The position numbers and the translations under genes were made by a program. The notes below the pieces were generated by a model. The model did not search any database, was not told where the DNA came from, and saw nothing but the letters and a program-made list of their open reading frames with translations. Positions 25,399-34,140 of a stretch of DNA of 64,000 nt are shown here, piece after piece (the stretch's first letter is position 1; every line of letters begins with the position of its first letter). This DNA comes from a virus, in the IMG/VR virus record IMGVR_UViG_3300025598_000001, positions 1-64,000 of that record; one strand, given 5' to 3'.

Positions 25399-26511
25399 TT
25401 ACGTCTTAATAATGAAGTTGATACCAAGGAATGGGGAAATGGTAGTTGCTGCAGTGCCAGAACCTGTATTAGAAGTTGATATTCCAGTAAAAGCTGTATT
25501 AGTACCGCTGCTTGGGGCACCATAGTTGCTACTAGACCATTGATTTCCCCCTTCGCTAGGTAGCGCTGGTATAGCATAAGTTTGTGTAGTATGTGCGTGG
25601 CCCGGGTCGTTAATCCCGTGATTGTGGGCTGGTAAGTTTGATACACTTAAAGTTGTTGTTTGAGAACCACCAGTTTGACCAATACTAGTAGCGATAGTGC
25701 CAATACCTAAAGCCATGCGGTCTGTATAGTTTGGTAGGTTAAATGTAGTTGATCCATTACCAGAACCAAATGTTGTACCTATAACACTAAATAAAGCAGA
25801 GTAAGTAGTGCGAGATACGGCACTACCATTACATAATAAGAACCCAGTAGGCGCAGTGGTAGTAGGCCACATTGCAATCGTTCCGCTTGGGAAAATAACT
25901 AGTGAATTAATAGTATTTTGTACGAATGCCGTAGTAGCTAAATTGGTAGAAGCATCTCCAGTAGATACTGTTATTCCAGTTGCGGTACTATTTGCAGAAA
26001 AGGTTCCATTAACAGTTAAATTACCTGTATCAGTTAATCCTGTAGCAGTTAAAGTTCCATTAACTTTAAAATTACCTGCAGAACCTGTTGCTCCCGCATA
26101 AAACCCTGTAGATCCATCACAATAAACTTCCGTAGTTACTCCGTTAGGAATAAGCAGGGGGCTACCAGTAGGTGTTCCACTAACGATTCCTTGAATATAA
26201 ATTGACTGTCCGCCAGTAGATTGGTTAGAAATAATGTAAGTTTTATTTACATATGGTGCGTAAACATAACGGGTTGCAGATAAAGTGACAGAGCTAGGAA
26301 CAACGATAACTTGATTGCGGGCTTCGTCCGATGTGCCGTTAAGGTTTGATAGGGTGTAATTAGAATCACCCATAGCAGTTAAGTAGTCTACCCCAGTAAC
26401 GGCTTGTTCAATTAAATTCCAGTTGGTATTAGTTGTGTCGCCCCAAGTACCGGCAAGGTCACCATCCCCAATTAGGGTTATTTTTAACGAGGTTGAGTAC
26501 GATTCTGCCAT
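25399..26511 (-). CDS. Tail fibre protein with phage collar domain
   Basis: A 370-residue fibre. The N-terminal half (about 1-200) is a Thr/Ser/Gly-rich shaft beginning AESYSTSLKITLIGDGDLAGTWG. The C-terminal part is a tail-collar domain: PSGTIAMWPTTTAPTGFLLC, TTFGSGNGSTTFNLPNYTDR, and SNLPAHNHG with metal-binding-type histidines, ending SPFLGINFIIKT. It probably forms a receptor-binding tip. Good AAGGAT ribosome site. Confidence 0.9.
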   Translation of the reverse strand: MAESYSTSLKITLIGDGDLAGTWGDTTNTNWNLIEQAVTGVDYLTAMGDSNYTLSNLNGTSDEARNQVIVVPSSVTLSATRYVYAPYVNKTYIISNQSTGGQSIYIQGIVSGTPTGSPLLIPNGVTTEVYCDGSTGFYAGATGSAGNFKVNGTLTATGLTDTGNLTVNGTFSANSTATGITVSTGDASTNLATTAFVQNTINSLVIFPSGTIAMWPTTTAPTGFLLCNGSAVSRTTYSALFSVIGTTFGSGNGSTTFNLPNYTDRMALGIGTIATSIGQTGGSQTTTLSVSNLPAHNHGINDPGHAHTTQTYAIPALPSEGGNQWSSSNYGAPSSGTNTAFTGISTSNTGSGTAATTISPFLGINFIIKT

Positions 26512-26520
26512 GATATATCC

Positions 26521-27420
26521 TTATTGCGTATTATTAATTACCACCCAGTTGGGCGTCTGTGTATTTCCAATATTAGCCCAAGTTGTTGATTCTGTGTTGT
26601 TTATTGGGTTAAACGTAATAGTATTGCTATCGTTAATTTGGAACCAACCAGTAACGCCATTAATTTCACCAAAAATAACGTTTTCCAAAACATTTACATT
26701 ATAGTTGGCTTGGGATGTATTAGCATCAGCAAAATTGACGTTTTCCACTTGAGAATAGAATATGTTAAGAATAGCCGTCTGGGTAGAGGCAAATGTTATT
26801 GGTTCTGTAACTTTGTCGTAATAAACCGCTTGGGTTACGTTAGAATCGGCAAAATTAACGTTTTCTGTTATTGAGTTAGTAAATGTTGATTGCTCTGAAT
26901 TAGAGTCGGCAAAGCTGGCTGTTTCCGTAATGGTTTCTTGAAAAATTACCCCTAGGGAGAATAAATCAGTAAACGTAAAGTTTTCAGTCATGGACTCTAA
27001 CAATGCAGCTGATATGGTATTGGAATCGGCAAAACTAAAATTCTCTGATTGGGATGCAGCAAAGGAGGCGGCTATAGACTCGCTATCAGCAAAGCTTAGG
27101 TTTTGGCTTATTGACTCTGCAAACTGGGCTGTTATTGCTGGGGTGTCGTTAAAACTAAATGGTTCGGAAATGCTTAATGAAAATTGACCCGCAATAGTTG
27201 GGGTATCTACAAGGTTAAAGTTTTCGCTTATTGAGCTAGCAAACGCCGCCGATATAGATGGGGTATCAGCAAAGTTAACGTTTTCAGTTACAGACCCAGC
27301 AAACCCGCCAGAAATAGCTAATACATCAGCAAAACTAACATTTTCAGATACAGAAAGATTAAAGGCGTTACCGCCTAACGCAGCAAAAGGAGATTGAGCA
27401 AAAGCTGCGTATCCAAACAT
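26521..27420 (-). CDS. Tandem-repeat fibre protein, thirteen 20-residue repeats
   Basis: A 299-residue protein. Residues 23-282 can be divided without gaps into thirteen units of exactly 20 residues with consensus S-x-S/T-E-N-x-x-F-A-D-S/T-x-x-I-x-x-x-F. Units decay towards the C-terminus, which ends with a duplicated W-x2-I-x-NTQ motif. A repetitive beta-solenoid or trimeric shaft is likely, placing it among fibre genes as a stalk or adhesin. Function is inferred only from architecture and neighbours. Confidence 0.8.
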   Translation of the reverse strand: MFGYAAFAQSPFAALGGNAFNLSVSENVSFADVLAISGGFAGSVTENVNFADTPSISAAFASSISENFNLVDTPTIAGQFSLSISEPFSFNDTPAITAQFAESISQNLSFADSESIAASFAASQSENFSFADSNTISAALLESMTENFTFTDLFSLGVIFQETITETASFADSNSEQSTFTNSITENVNFADSNVTQAVYYDKVTEPITFASTQTAILNIFYSQVENVNFADANTSQANYNVNVLENVIFGEINGVTGWFQINDSNTITFNPINNTESTTWANIGNTQTPNWVVINNTQ

Positions 27421-27668
27421 TATCCGACTAAAGCCTTAATTTCATCTGCAGTTAAACCAAGCGCAGTTAATTTAGCTAGTGCAGATGCCTTTGCAGCGAT
27501 AGTATCTTGTTCGGCTTTTTCTTCAGCAGCTTGTAATTCGGCTAATTTAGCTTGTGCCTGCGCCATGTCATAAGCGACTTCTTGTTCGTCTTTATCGTAA
27601 GCTATATCGCCACGAATGGTAACTACAGAAGGATTAAGTGCAAAAATTGCATCGTGTAAATTCATCAT
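27420..27668 (-). CDS. Small fibre-module protein (82 aa)
   Basis: ATGATG start with GGAGA eight bases upstream. The N-terminal part resembles a short tail-fibre accessory sequence (LHDAIFALNPSVVTIRGD), then an Ala/Glu-rich helix (KLAELQAAEEKAEQD) and LTALGLTADEIKALVG. Small chaperones of this style often follow fibre genes. Overlaps its upstream neighbour by four bases. Confidence 0.65.
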   Translation of the reverse strand: MMNLHDAIFALNPSVVTIRGDIAYDKDEQEVAYDMAQAQAKLAELQAAEEKAEQDTIAAKASALAKLTALGLTADEIKALVG

Positions 27669-28114
27669 TGTGCAATCTCCATAAGAGTAATAGTTGATGG
27701 ATTTTGATTAATACAAAAATATGCAGTTCCAGCATTAAAACTAGCAAAATATACTGTATATGTTGTTAATGATGTAGAAGCTGGAGAATCTAAATATGTT
27801 TGTGCAATTTGTTCATTTAATTGATTTACAGTTGGGCCATTTAAATATGTGCTTGTTGGATTTATAGAAAAAATTGAAGAACCACCTCTCCATAATTGAA
27901 GAACAACACCATTTCCGTTTGCAATAATTCCAGTTGAACAACTAACCATTACAAGAATTTTACTTGTAGAAAATAAAGGTGTAATTGAAGCAGTTAAACT
28001 TGTTGCTACTGGGCTTGTAGATGTTGTAGTTGTTTGAGTGTTATAAGTAGCATTAACTACTTGCAACACTGCTCCAGCGCCCATCATTCCTGTTTGAACT
28101 TTAGTTAGTGCCAT
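27665..28114 (-). CDS. Putative tail-fibre/tip protein (149 aa)
   Basis: Start at 28114 chosen for GGAGG six bases upstream; it begins MALTKVQTGMMGAGAVLQVVN. The rest is a beta-rich Thr/Ser domain with a jelly-roll-like pattern (SKILVMVSCSTG ... VVLQLWRGGSSIF). It is a compact fibre tip or decoration domain in the host-recognition cluster. Confidence 0.7.
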   Translation of the reverse strand: MALTKVQTGMMGAGAVLQVVNATYNTQTTTTSTSPVATSLTASITPLFSTSKILVMVSCSTGIIANGNGVVLQLWRGGSSIFSINPTSTYLNGPTVNQLNEQIAQTYLDSPASTSLTTYTVYFASFNAGTAYFCINQNPSTITLMEIAQ

Positions 28115-28280
28115 CTGCAGCCTCCGGTGTGTTACCTTCTGCAAGCCAAGCTAGGTATTGCTGGTAATCGGTATTGTCTGGGTCGAATGGGATGCCTACT
28201 GGATTGGGGTCTAATCTTGTAACAAAATTAGGGGTAACCAAAGTATTACCTAATAGAATTTGATTTGGTAATTTATACAT
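28101..28280 (-). CDS. Tail-fibre assembly-like small protein (59 aa)
   Basis: Start at 28280 has GGAG seven bases upstream. C-terminal DYQQYLAWLAEGNTPEAAD is the hallmark of short tail-fibre assembly or XkdW-like proteins. It overlaps the next fibre gene by 14 bases, so it is translationally coupled. Confidence 0.75.
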   Translation of the reverse strand: MYKLPNQILLGNTLVTPNFVTRLDPNPVGIPFDPDNTDYQQYLAWLAEGNTPEAADGTN

Positions 28281-28281
28281 T

Positions 28282-29331
28282 TTATAACTCCGCAGATGCA
28301 GTAAAGTTTCCTGCATTAAAAATTACATAACAACGAGTGCCAAGCCCAACATTAAAAGAACCATTTATTAATAATACAGATGCGTTTGGAATTACAGTAA
28401 CCGTTGGAGAACCAATACTTGCACCAGATGAAGAGTTTACACTTGGTCCGGTGACAGAAGGTATTACTCGCATTGGAGGAATACTAGCAATAGGTTGAGT
28501 TAAAGGTGCTCCTGAAGTTGTAGAAACAGCTTCTATTACTTGTGATGCAGTAACCGCAGATGACCAAAAATAACGCTGACATAAAGCCAACTCTGTACCA
28601 ATACTACGCACTTCAAAGTTTGTTGCTGTAGTGCCGACTTCAAGTTGAACGCCAGTAATGTAGAAGGTTGCAGAACTTGTGTTAGATAGTTTTGTTCCGC
28701 CTGTTAATCCTAAATAATTACCTGTTTGCCAACCGAGGCCTGCATTACTGGACTGAGTTGTTCCAACGCCTAAGTCCCAATAAACAGATATGCCAATTCC
28801 ATTAGTTGTTAACCATGTTCCGCTAGTATCTCCAGCAATAGTTATGGTTTTATATTCCCATGTGTTTGCAGAATTGATTGTGTAAGATGTAATGTAACTT
28901 CTGCTATTTGCAGAATTTTGCAAAGCAATTCCGTATGTTCCAGTAACAGAACAGTTAACCCAAAACGATAACGTCAATGTTTTTGCTGTAGATAAACCAA
29001 AATCTAAATCAGCGCAATTTAATCCTTCAATAGACTGATAGAAAGTAGAGTAGTTTGTTGTTCCTGGCGCACCACTTGTTCCAACTGAAATTAAAACACT
29101 ATTTTTAAAATTTGCTGGAACAACTGATGATTGCGTAACATTAAACACAGGATTTGAACTAAAATTTCCACGCAACAAATACCATCTATCTACTGTATAT
29201 CCGTTTGCATTACTTACAGTTGCACCAGCATTTCTTTGGTCAATAACCATAGCACCATTGATGATGCGGTTCTTAAACCCTGTGCTAACTCCGGGTGAGC
29301 CTAGCTGAGAAAGGATATTTGATGTTGTCAT
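28282..29331 (-). CDS. Tail fibre/spike with carbohydrate-binding-like domain
   Basis: A 349-residue protein. N-terminal FKNRIINGAMVIDQRNAGA and YTVDRWYL, then a beta-sandwich ending GVQLEVGTTATNFEVRS, followed by ELALCQRYFW. This pattern is common in phage receptor-binding proteins with carbohydrate-binding modules. The C-terminal third (about 255-349) is variable, Ser/Pro-rich and beta-structured. Likely a host-range determinant. Confidence 0.8.
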   Translation of the reverse strand: MTTSNILSQLGSPGVSTGFKNRIINGAMVIDQRNAGATVSNANGYTVDRWYLLRGNFSSNPVFNVTQSSVVPANFKNSVLISVGTSGAPGTTNYSTFYQSIEGLNCADLDFGLSTAKTLTLSFWVNCSVTGTYGIALQNSANSRSYITSYTINSANTWEYKTITIAGDTSGTWLTTNGIGISVYWDLGVGTTQSSNAGLGWQTGNYLGLTGGTKLSNTSSATFYITGVQLEVGTTATNFEVRSIGTELALCQRYFWSSAVTASQVIEAVSTTSGAPLTQPIASIPPMRVIPSVTGPSVNSSSGASIGSPTVTVIPNASVLLINGSFNVGLGTRCYVIFNAGNFTASAEL

Positions 29332-29486
29332 TTAAGTTGGTCTTCCGTAGGTCTAGCAAGAGTTGGGTGATTCCATGACTTAATATAGTCGCCAGCACCA
29401 TTAGAATCATTCTGTAATGTAATTACAGTCAAAAAGTCCTGTTGTGTAAGACTTGGATATAAAGCTATGATTTTTTCGTATAACAT
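29328..29486 (-). CDS. XkdW-like small fibre accessory (52 aa), copy A
   Basis: MLYEKIIALYPSLTQQDFL, then TVITLQNDSNGAGDYIKSWNH and PTLARPTEDQL. ATG touches the stop of the preceding fibre (TAATG) and its TGA overlaps the next ATG (ATGA). It is a clear paralogue of the protein at 30523-30684 (shared Y-P-x-L-T-x-x-D-F-L-T, L-Q-N-D-S-x-G-x-G-D-Y-I, H-P-T-L-A-x-P-T). Probably a fibre chaperone. Confidence 0.8.
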   Translation of the reverse strand: MLYEKIIALYPSLTQQDFLTVITLQNDSNGAGDYIKSWNHPTLARPTEDQLK

Positions 29487-30523
29487 TATGCTGTCCTCAC
29501 CATTGCTGCTTGAAAATATGTTTGAGTTTGACTGCCATAAAAAGATGGTAAAGATACAGCAGTTAAATATCCATATAATTCAAGATAATCCGTTGTGCCA
29601 TTCATATAAATTAAAGCACTAGCGTTAGTAATTGTTGTTGCTGGTGCTGCTGCTGGATAACTGTAGTTTCCGTATTTAAAACCTGTACCATTTTTGTAAA
29701 TTCCAACAACTACAGTCACATTTCCAGAAGATGAATAAAAATAAATATTACCTGTTACTTGATAATAACCAGCCACATTAGGAGTAAACCGATAATTAGT
29801 GGTGTTGTCATAGCAATTTGCTGTATCAAACTCTTTAGTATTGCATTGCACTTTAGTAAAAACGCTATTAGATATACTTTGTGTTGAACTTAAATAAGCA
29901 CTAAACGCTGGCATATTACCGCTAACCATTACTGTGCCAGTAGCGCTGGGGAATGTGGCTGTATTGCTACCCGGTGTATTTAAAGTAGTAATTGTGCTAA
30001 GATATGAATTGGCTACAGAATTTGCCGTTGCAGGGATAGCGTTTAATACTGAAGATACATAAAAGCTCTGCGTAGTAATAAGGTCGCCAGCAGTTGCGCC
30101 AGTAGTCAAAACCACAGTAGTACCGTTAGTCGCAGTATAGTCGGCAGAGCCTAGCAAAACACCATTGCGGTAGACACTAATAAATCCTACTGTATAGCTT
30201 GGTGGGGTAAATGTAGTCTGTCCTGCGGTTGCAGTAAATTCGGTCTGGGTGCGGTATGCTGTGGTCGTTACGCCAGATGCAGGGATACCAAGATAGCGGG
30301 CTGAGATATTTCCTGTACCAGTTGGGGGCGCAGCCGAGAATGTTAGGGTTGTACCGGATACTGAGTAGGTAGATGGGTCTTGAACTACACCAGATATTGC
30401 TACGAGAACAGATGCCGTATTAGCTGGCGCTACACTCATTGTAAAAGATGTAGCTGTTCCCGTTCCACTGAACGTATCTGTTAAAAATGCTACCTGATAA
30501 GGTGAAGAACCGATATATGGCAT
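29486..30523 (-). CDS. Tail fibre with C1q-like tip (345 aa)
   Basis: N-terminal shaft starting MPYIGSSPYQVAFLTDTFSG with beta-repeat modules (FTATAGQTTFTPPSYTVGF, YRNGVLLGSADYT). The C-terminal 150 residues form a C1q/TNF-like jelly-roll: SGNMPAFSAYLSSTQSISN, KEFDT, YRFTPNVAGYYQVTGNIYF, YFQAAMVRTA. This tip is paralogous to the whole of the 160-aa protein next door. Coupled to both neighbours by TAATG overlaps. Confidence 0.85.
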   Translation of the reverse strand: MPYIGSSPYQVAFLTDTFSGTGTATSFTMSVAPANTASVLVAISGVVQDPSTYSVSGTTLTFSAAPPTGTGNISARYLGIPASGVTTTAYRTQTEFTATAGQTTFTPPSYTVGFISVYRNGVLLGSADYTATNGTTVVLTTGATAGDLITTQSFYVSSVLNAIPATANSVANSYLSTITTLNTPGSNTATFPSATGTVMVSGNMPAFSAYLSSTQSISNSVFTKVQCNTKEFDTANCYDNTTNYRFTPNVAGYYQVTGNIYFYSSSGNVTVVVGIYKNGTGFKYGNYSYPAAAPATTITNASALIYMNGTTDYLELYGYLTAVSLPSFYGSQTQTYFQAAMVRTA

Positions 30524-30684
30524 TACGCTAATTGCTCCGCAGTTGGTTTAGCTAGTGTAGGGTGTTCCCACTTGGCTATATAGTCGCCTTTGCCGTCGCT
30601 ATCGTTTTGCAAATGGATAGTGGTTAAAAAATCGTTATCCGTTAATTGGGGATAAATTGTTTTAATTTTGTCGTATAAACTCAT
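30523..30684 (-). CDS. XkdW-like small fibre accessory (53 aa), copy B
   Basis: MSLYDKIKTIYPQLTDNDFL, then LQNDSDGKGDYIAKWEHP and LAKPTAEQLA. Paralogue of 29328-29486, with the same placement directly after a C1q-tipped protein and the same TAATG overlap to the downstream gene. Confidence 0.8.
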   Translation of the reverse strand: MSLYDKIKTIYPQLTDNDFLTTIHLQNDSDGKGDYIAKWEHPTLAKPTAEQLA

Positions 30685-31166
30685 TATGCTGCCCTCACTA
30701 AAGTAGCTTGAAAATAAGTTTCATTTACAGGGCCGTAATCAATATTTTGAGAAGAACCTGAATTTTGAAAAGCATAAACTTCTACATAGTCTGTAGAACC
30801 ATTTAGATATACTAAACAAGAACCAGTTAAAAATGTATATTGACCACTTGTTTGCATCCTGTTGCCAACTTTGTATGCAGAACCATTTTTATAAAATTGA
30901 AAATAAGCAGCATTAGCACTAAATCCAGTAAAAGAAATATTGGCATTTAATTGGTAATAACCAGCAACAGTAGGGGTATAAGTAGTATTACTTGTAAAAG
31001 ATGAAGTGGTATCCCATTCTTTTGTTTGAAATAAAACTTTAGTATTGGTGCTATTAGATACAGATTGTGACGATGTATTGTATGCACTAAAAGTAGGCAT
31101 ATTACCGCTAACCATTAAAGTACCCGTAGACCCTGTAGAAGTTGCATCTATTACGCTAACTGACAT
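30684..31166 (-). CDS. Stand-alone C1q-like fibre tip (160 aa)
   Basis: Contains almost only a C1q-type domain: GTLMVSGNMPTFSAYNTSS, TKEWDT, YTPTVAGYYQLNANISF, YFQATLVRAA. It aligns with the C-terminal part of the 345-aa fibre and lacks the shaft. Either an alternative tip subunit or the product of duplication with loss of the shaft. Start overlaps the upstream stop. Confidence 0.85.
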   Translation of the reverse strand: MSVSVIDATSTGSTGTLMVSGNMPTFSAYNTSSQSVSNSTNTKVLFQTKEWDTTSSFTSNTTYTPTVAGYYQLNANISFTGFSANAAYFQFYKNGSAYKVGNRMQTSGQYTFLTGSCLVYLNGSTDYVEVYAFQNSGSSQNIDYGPVNETYFQATLVRAA

Positions 31167-32305
31167 TACACACCTACCTTTGCTTGTAATGCAGTAATAG
31201 TAGCTGCTTGTGCATCTACTTTAGCGTTTAGTTCTTTGATTGAAGCTACCAACAATGGAATAATGTCGGTATATTGAAGTCCCAATACACCATCTTTTTC
31301 ATTAACTGCTTCAGGTAATACTTTTTGCACATCTTGGGCAATTAAAAATGGATGATTTATTTTTTCAGGGTCATCAATATAGTTGCCAATTACTGAACGC
31401 AAAGAAACAACTTTAGTTAACGCATCGAAAATTGGAATTAAATTTTCTTTTTTTGTTTCATCTGATGTTGCTGACCAAGAAGTTGCTCCATCAGCCACAT
31501 AAACACCAACGTTTGATTGATTGTAAACGTTCCAACTATTTCCAGCATCAACTCCACTTCTCCAAAACTTTCCAGCAGAAGTAGCAGTATTTCTTTGATA
31601 CATAGTTGCATAATTAGAACCACCACCTACCACATTTAATACTGGTGCTGGATTAGATGCAACTAACACACTTGTAGTTCCAACCAACAAATTACCACTA
31701 GTATCAATGCGCATTTTTTCTGATGTGCCTTGAGAAAAACTTAATGCCCCAGCTCCGCTACCGCCTGATGTAAATAAAGAAAACCCATCACCCTGATGCC
31801 CTAACAGTAATTCTGATGAAGAACCACTATTGTTTGTTCCTATTTGAAGGTTATAAACCCTTCCATTTGGTGCAGAAATAGTTGTAGTACCAATACCCAC
31901 ATTCTGTGATGTATCAACATATACAGCAGTAGTAGGAGTAGAGCCTGTCTGCAAAGACAAAGCTGAGTTACCGCTTTGTATATTTGTAATTGTTCCAAGC
32001 TGCGCTGTATTTACCGTCCCCGCTGCTGGCTGGATTAAATTAGTCTGTAAACTCGTATACTCAACCCAAATGTTATTAGGGGTTGTTGAGTTAGCTGGAG
32101 GAGCTGATGTAAAAGTTAATGTTGTACCGGATACGGTATAAGCGTACTGTGGATTTTGAACTACGTTATTGACGCTAACAATAATCTGTGCCGCAGATAC
32201 TACAGCGCTAGGTAAGGTAAATGACGTAGCTGTGCCGTTGCCTGAAAAATAAGCAACTTGTGGGGCGTATTGCTGGACGGAGAGCGAATTGCCGAGATAT
32301 GCCAT
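31166..32305 (-). CDS. Tail spike/fibre with C-terminal S74 intramolecular chaperone
   Basis: A 379-residue protein starting at 32305 (MAYLGNSLSVQQYAP; TAATG with the upstream gene). N-terminal beta modules FSGNGTATSFTLP are followed by a shaft (NVGIGTTT, SEKMRIDTSGNLLVGTTS). The C-terminal ~110 residues are a peptidase-S74 domain: ATSDETKKENLIPIFDAL, then PFLIAQDVQKVLPEAV and a final coiled coil. The Ser in TSDET is the likely self-cleavage residue. Such domains trimerise the fibre and are then released. Confidence 0.9.
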   Translation of the reverse strand: MAYLGNSLSVQQYAPQVAYFSGNGTATSFTLPSAVVSAAQIIVSVNNVVQNPQYAYTVSGTTLTFTSAPPANSTTPNNIWVEYTSLQTNLIQPAAGTVNTAQLGTITNIQSGNSALSLQTGSTPTTAVYVDTSQNVGIGTTTISAPNGRVYNLQIGTNNSGSSSELLLGHQGDGFSLFTSGGSGAGALSFSQGTSEKMRIDTSGNLLVGTTSVLVASNPAPVLNVVGGGSNYATMYQRNTATSAGKFWRSGVDAGNSWNVYNQSNVGVYVADGATSWSATSDETKKENLIPIFDALTKVVSLRSVIGNYIDDPEKINHPFLIAQDVQKVLPEAVNEKDGVLGLQYTDIIPLLVASIKELNAKVDAQAATITALQAKVGV

Positions 32306-32631
32306 TATTGTGCCGTTAAGACTGATACCCAACAATCCCCAGAACTAGCGGCGCTATTTTGCACACTAAGCGAGTCTGAGGTATTCATAACTACTCTGTT
32401 ACCTTGAATACATTCTATAGTACCGCCGACTGGAACTGTGGCTTGATATACCAGATAGTAGTTTACTGCACTACGAGTAATGTATACAGAGGTTGTAATC
32501 GGTGAAGAAGTCGTATTAGATACTAAAGCACTAGCAATCGCAATCGTTCCTGCTGTTACGCTAGAAATTACGGTAGATGCCGCAGTACCTACGTTCTTTG
32601 CTGCATACGAGGTATTTGAATAAGTAGTCAT
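32305..32631 (-). CDS. Small beta-rich virion protein (108 aa)
   Basis: Compact Thr/Ser/Val-rich single domain (SVTAGTIAIASALVSNTTSS ... SVYITRSAVNYYLVYQATVPVGG ... NRVVMNTSDSLSV). The pattern suggests an immunoglobulin-like or jelly-roll fold. It lies between fibre genes and is coupled to the S74 fibre. Role probably structural. Confidence 0.65.
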   Translation of the reverse strand: MTTYSNTSYAAKNVGTAASTVISSVTAGTIAIASALVSNTTSSPITTSVYITRSAVNYYLVYQATVPVGGTIECIQGNRVVMNTSDSLSVQNSAASSGDCWVSVLTAQ

Positions 32632-32632
32632 G

Positions 32633-33514
32633 TTAGCCCATCATAAATGATAAAAAGTACGCAACGTCATTAGAAGCGCCGGCAGCCCAAACTGGGGGTG
32701 TGCTTGAACCTTGCGAAGTTAAAACCTGTCCAGTCGAACCATATTGTCCGTTAAACGCCACTGCACTAGCAGCGTTGATTGTCATTGCATCAGTAGTTAA
32801 ATTGTTAATTACAAAGTGAATAGCATTAGAAGTATTAGTACCAATTGCTAAGTCTGTGCTTTGTGAATATAAATATACTACTCCGGGTGAATTGAATACG
32901 CTTCCTGATGCCGAAAACGTTGAGCTATTAATACCAAAGTCGCCGTAGTTGGTAGTAGCTGTACCACCGTTTGAGCTAACAATAATATCAGTTGATGCGC
33001 TTGTGCCGTTGTTAGTGTTTTGGTAAATAACTTGAGCATAACTATTGACGTTAGCTGAATAAGAAGCCCAAATACCCGTATCAGAATAATTGATAGTTCC
33101 GTAAGAATAAACGCCAGAAGAAGCGGTAGCCGTAGGAAACGCCGTAGATGTTGCAGTTACCGTATTTAATGACGCATTAGATCCTGTATAAATAGCTTGT
33201 TCTGCAGGGTAGGTAACAAAAACCGTTAAAGTATTTGAGGTGCTAAAACTAACTTTAGAAGGTTGTGTGCCAGCGCTATTAGATAAAACCGTAGTTCTTT
33301 GTAGAGCATTTGGAGTTCCAGCAATAACTGTACCAATGCCTACTTCCCATGTAAATGCAGTAGGGTCATAAATTGTGTAATACGTTGTATTGTTATTACC
33401 AATGCCAGAAACAAAAGACTGATAGCCGTTTACCGCACCAGCCAGACTAACTGAGCCAGTACCGGTACTAACGGTTCCAGTTTCTTGGACACGATCTGCA
33501 ACGATGAAGGTCAT
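32633..33514 (-). CDS. Tail fibre N-terminal-type protein (293 aa)
   Basis: Starts ADRVQETGTVSTGTGSVSLAGAV, NGYQSFVSGIGNNNTTYYTI, WEVGIGTVI, a signature shared by many phage fibre proteins' virion-attachment region. The remainder is a Thr/Ser-rich shaft with DFGINSSTFSASGSV elements. AAGGGG ribosome site. Probably the anchor to which other fibres attach. Confidence 0.8.
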   Translation of the reverse strand: MTFIVADRVQETGTVSTGTGSVSLAGAVNGYQSFVSGIGNNNTTYYTIYDPTAFTWEVGIGTVIAGTPNALQRTTVLSNSAGTQPSKVSFSTSNTLTVFVTYPAEQAIYTGSNASLNTVTATSTAFPTATASSGVYSYGTINYSDTGIWASYSANVNSYAQVIYQNTNNGTSASTDIIVSSNGGTATTNYGDFGINSSTFSASGSVFNSPGVVYLYSQSTDLAIGTNTSNAIHFVINNLTTDAMTINAASAVAFNGQYGSTGQVLTSQGSSTPPVWAAGASNDVAYFLSFMMG

Positions 33515-33523
33515 TTAAGCCCC

Positions 33524-34132
33524 TTAGCTTGTTGCAGTAGTCGTGTACGTTACAGTGACGGTATCTCCAGCGGTAGTAGTCTTAGCTACAGAGAACGCAC
33601 CAGCGCTCCATAAAGTTCCACTTGAAGTATTAGTAAACGCTGCAGTAGCACCTGTACCAGTCAACAAGAAACAACCAGCTACCGTACCACCAGCGCCCGC
33701 AATCGTATACGTTACAGCAGTAGCAGCGCTAGAAACAATATTAGTACCAGCAGCAGTTGCGTTGTTTCCAGTTGCAGTTGTAAATACGGCTGTACCACGT
33801 TGGGCTGTACCGGATACGGTATAAGCAGTAAACTCAGTCCAGTCAGAGTGTGATGCCCAAGTGTCTGTAGGGCTAAATCCGGTATAAGTACCGATCAATC
33901 CTAAGTATGGACCAACGATAGCAGTAGCGCTAAAGAAGGTATTGTTCATTGCAAGGATTTTGCCTTGTTGAACAACTTGGTTTTCAATACTGTCTTCCCA
34001 CTTAACGTTACCGTCTTTATCGTGGCAAATTACATGGTAGTAACCATCAGCCGCTACGTTTTCTAAATTGGCAGCATTAGCTTGTAGTGTCGCTACAGCG
34101 TAATCGCCAGATCCTGTAAATTCTTTATGCAT
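33524..34132 (-). CDS. Structural protein (202 aa), tail/fibre attachment
   Basis: MHKEFTGSGDYAVATLQANAAN start, then DGYYHVICHDKDGNVKWED and a Thr/Ala-rich beta C-terminus. AGGAG upstream of ATG. The charged first half and repetitive second half suit a small connector in the fibre assembly; function not recognised. Confidence 0.6.
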   Translation of the reverse strand: MHKEFTGSGDYAVATLQANAANLENVAADGYYHVICHDKDGNVKWEDSIENQVVQQGKILAMNNTFFSATAIVGPYLGLIGTYTGFSPTDTWASHSDWTEFTAYTVSGTAQRGTAVFTTATGNNATAAGTNIVSSAATAVTYTIAGAGGTVAGCFLLTGTGATAAFTNTSSGTLWSAGAFSVAKTTTAGDTVTVTYTTTATS

Positions 34133-34140
34133 AATTACTC

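Noticed and set aside
26521-27420. Regularly spaced repeats suggesting a CRISPR array
   Set aside because: Period of 60 bases is in-frame protein repeats with diverged DNA, inside a clear gene.
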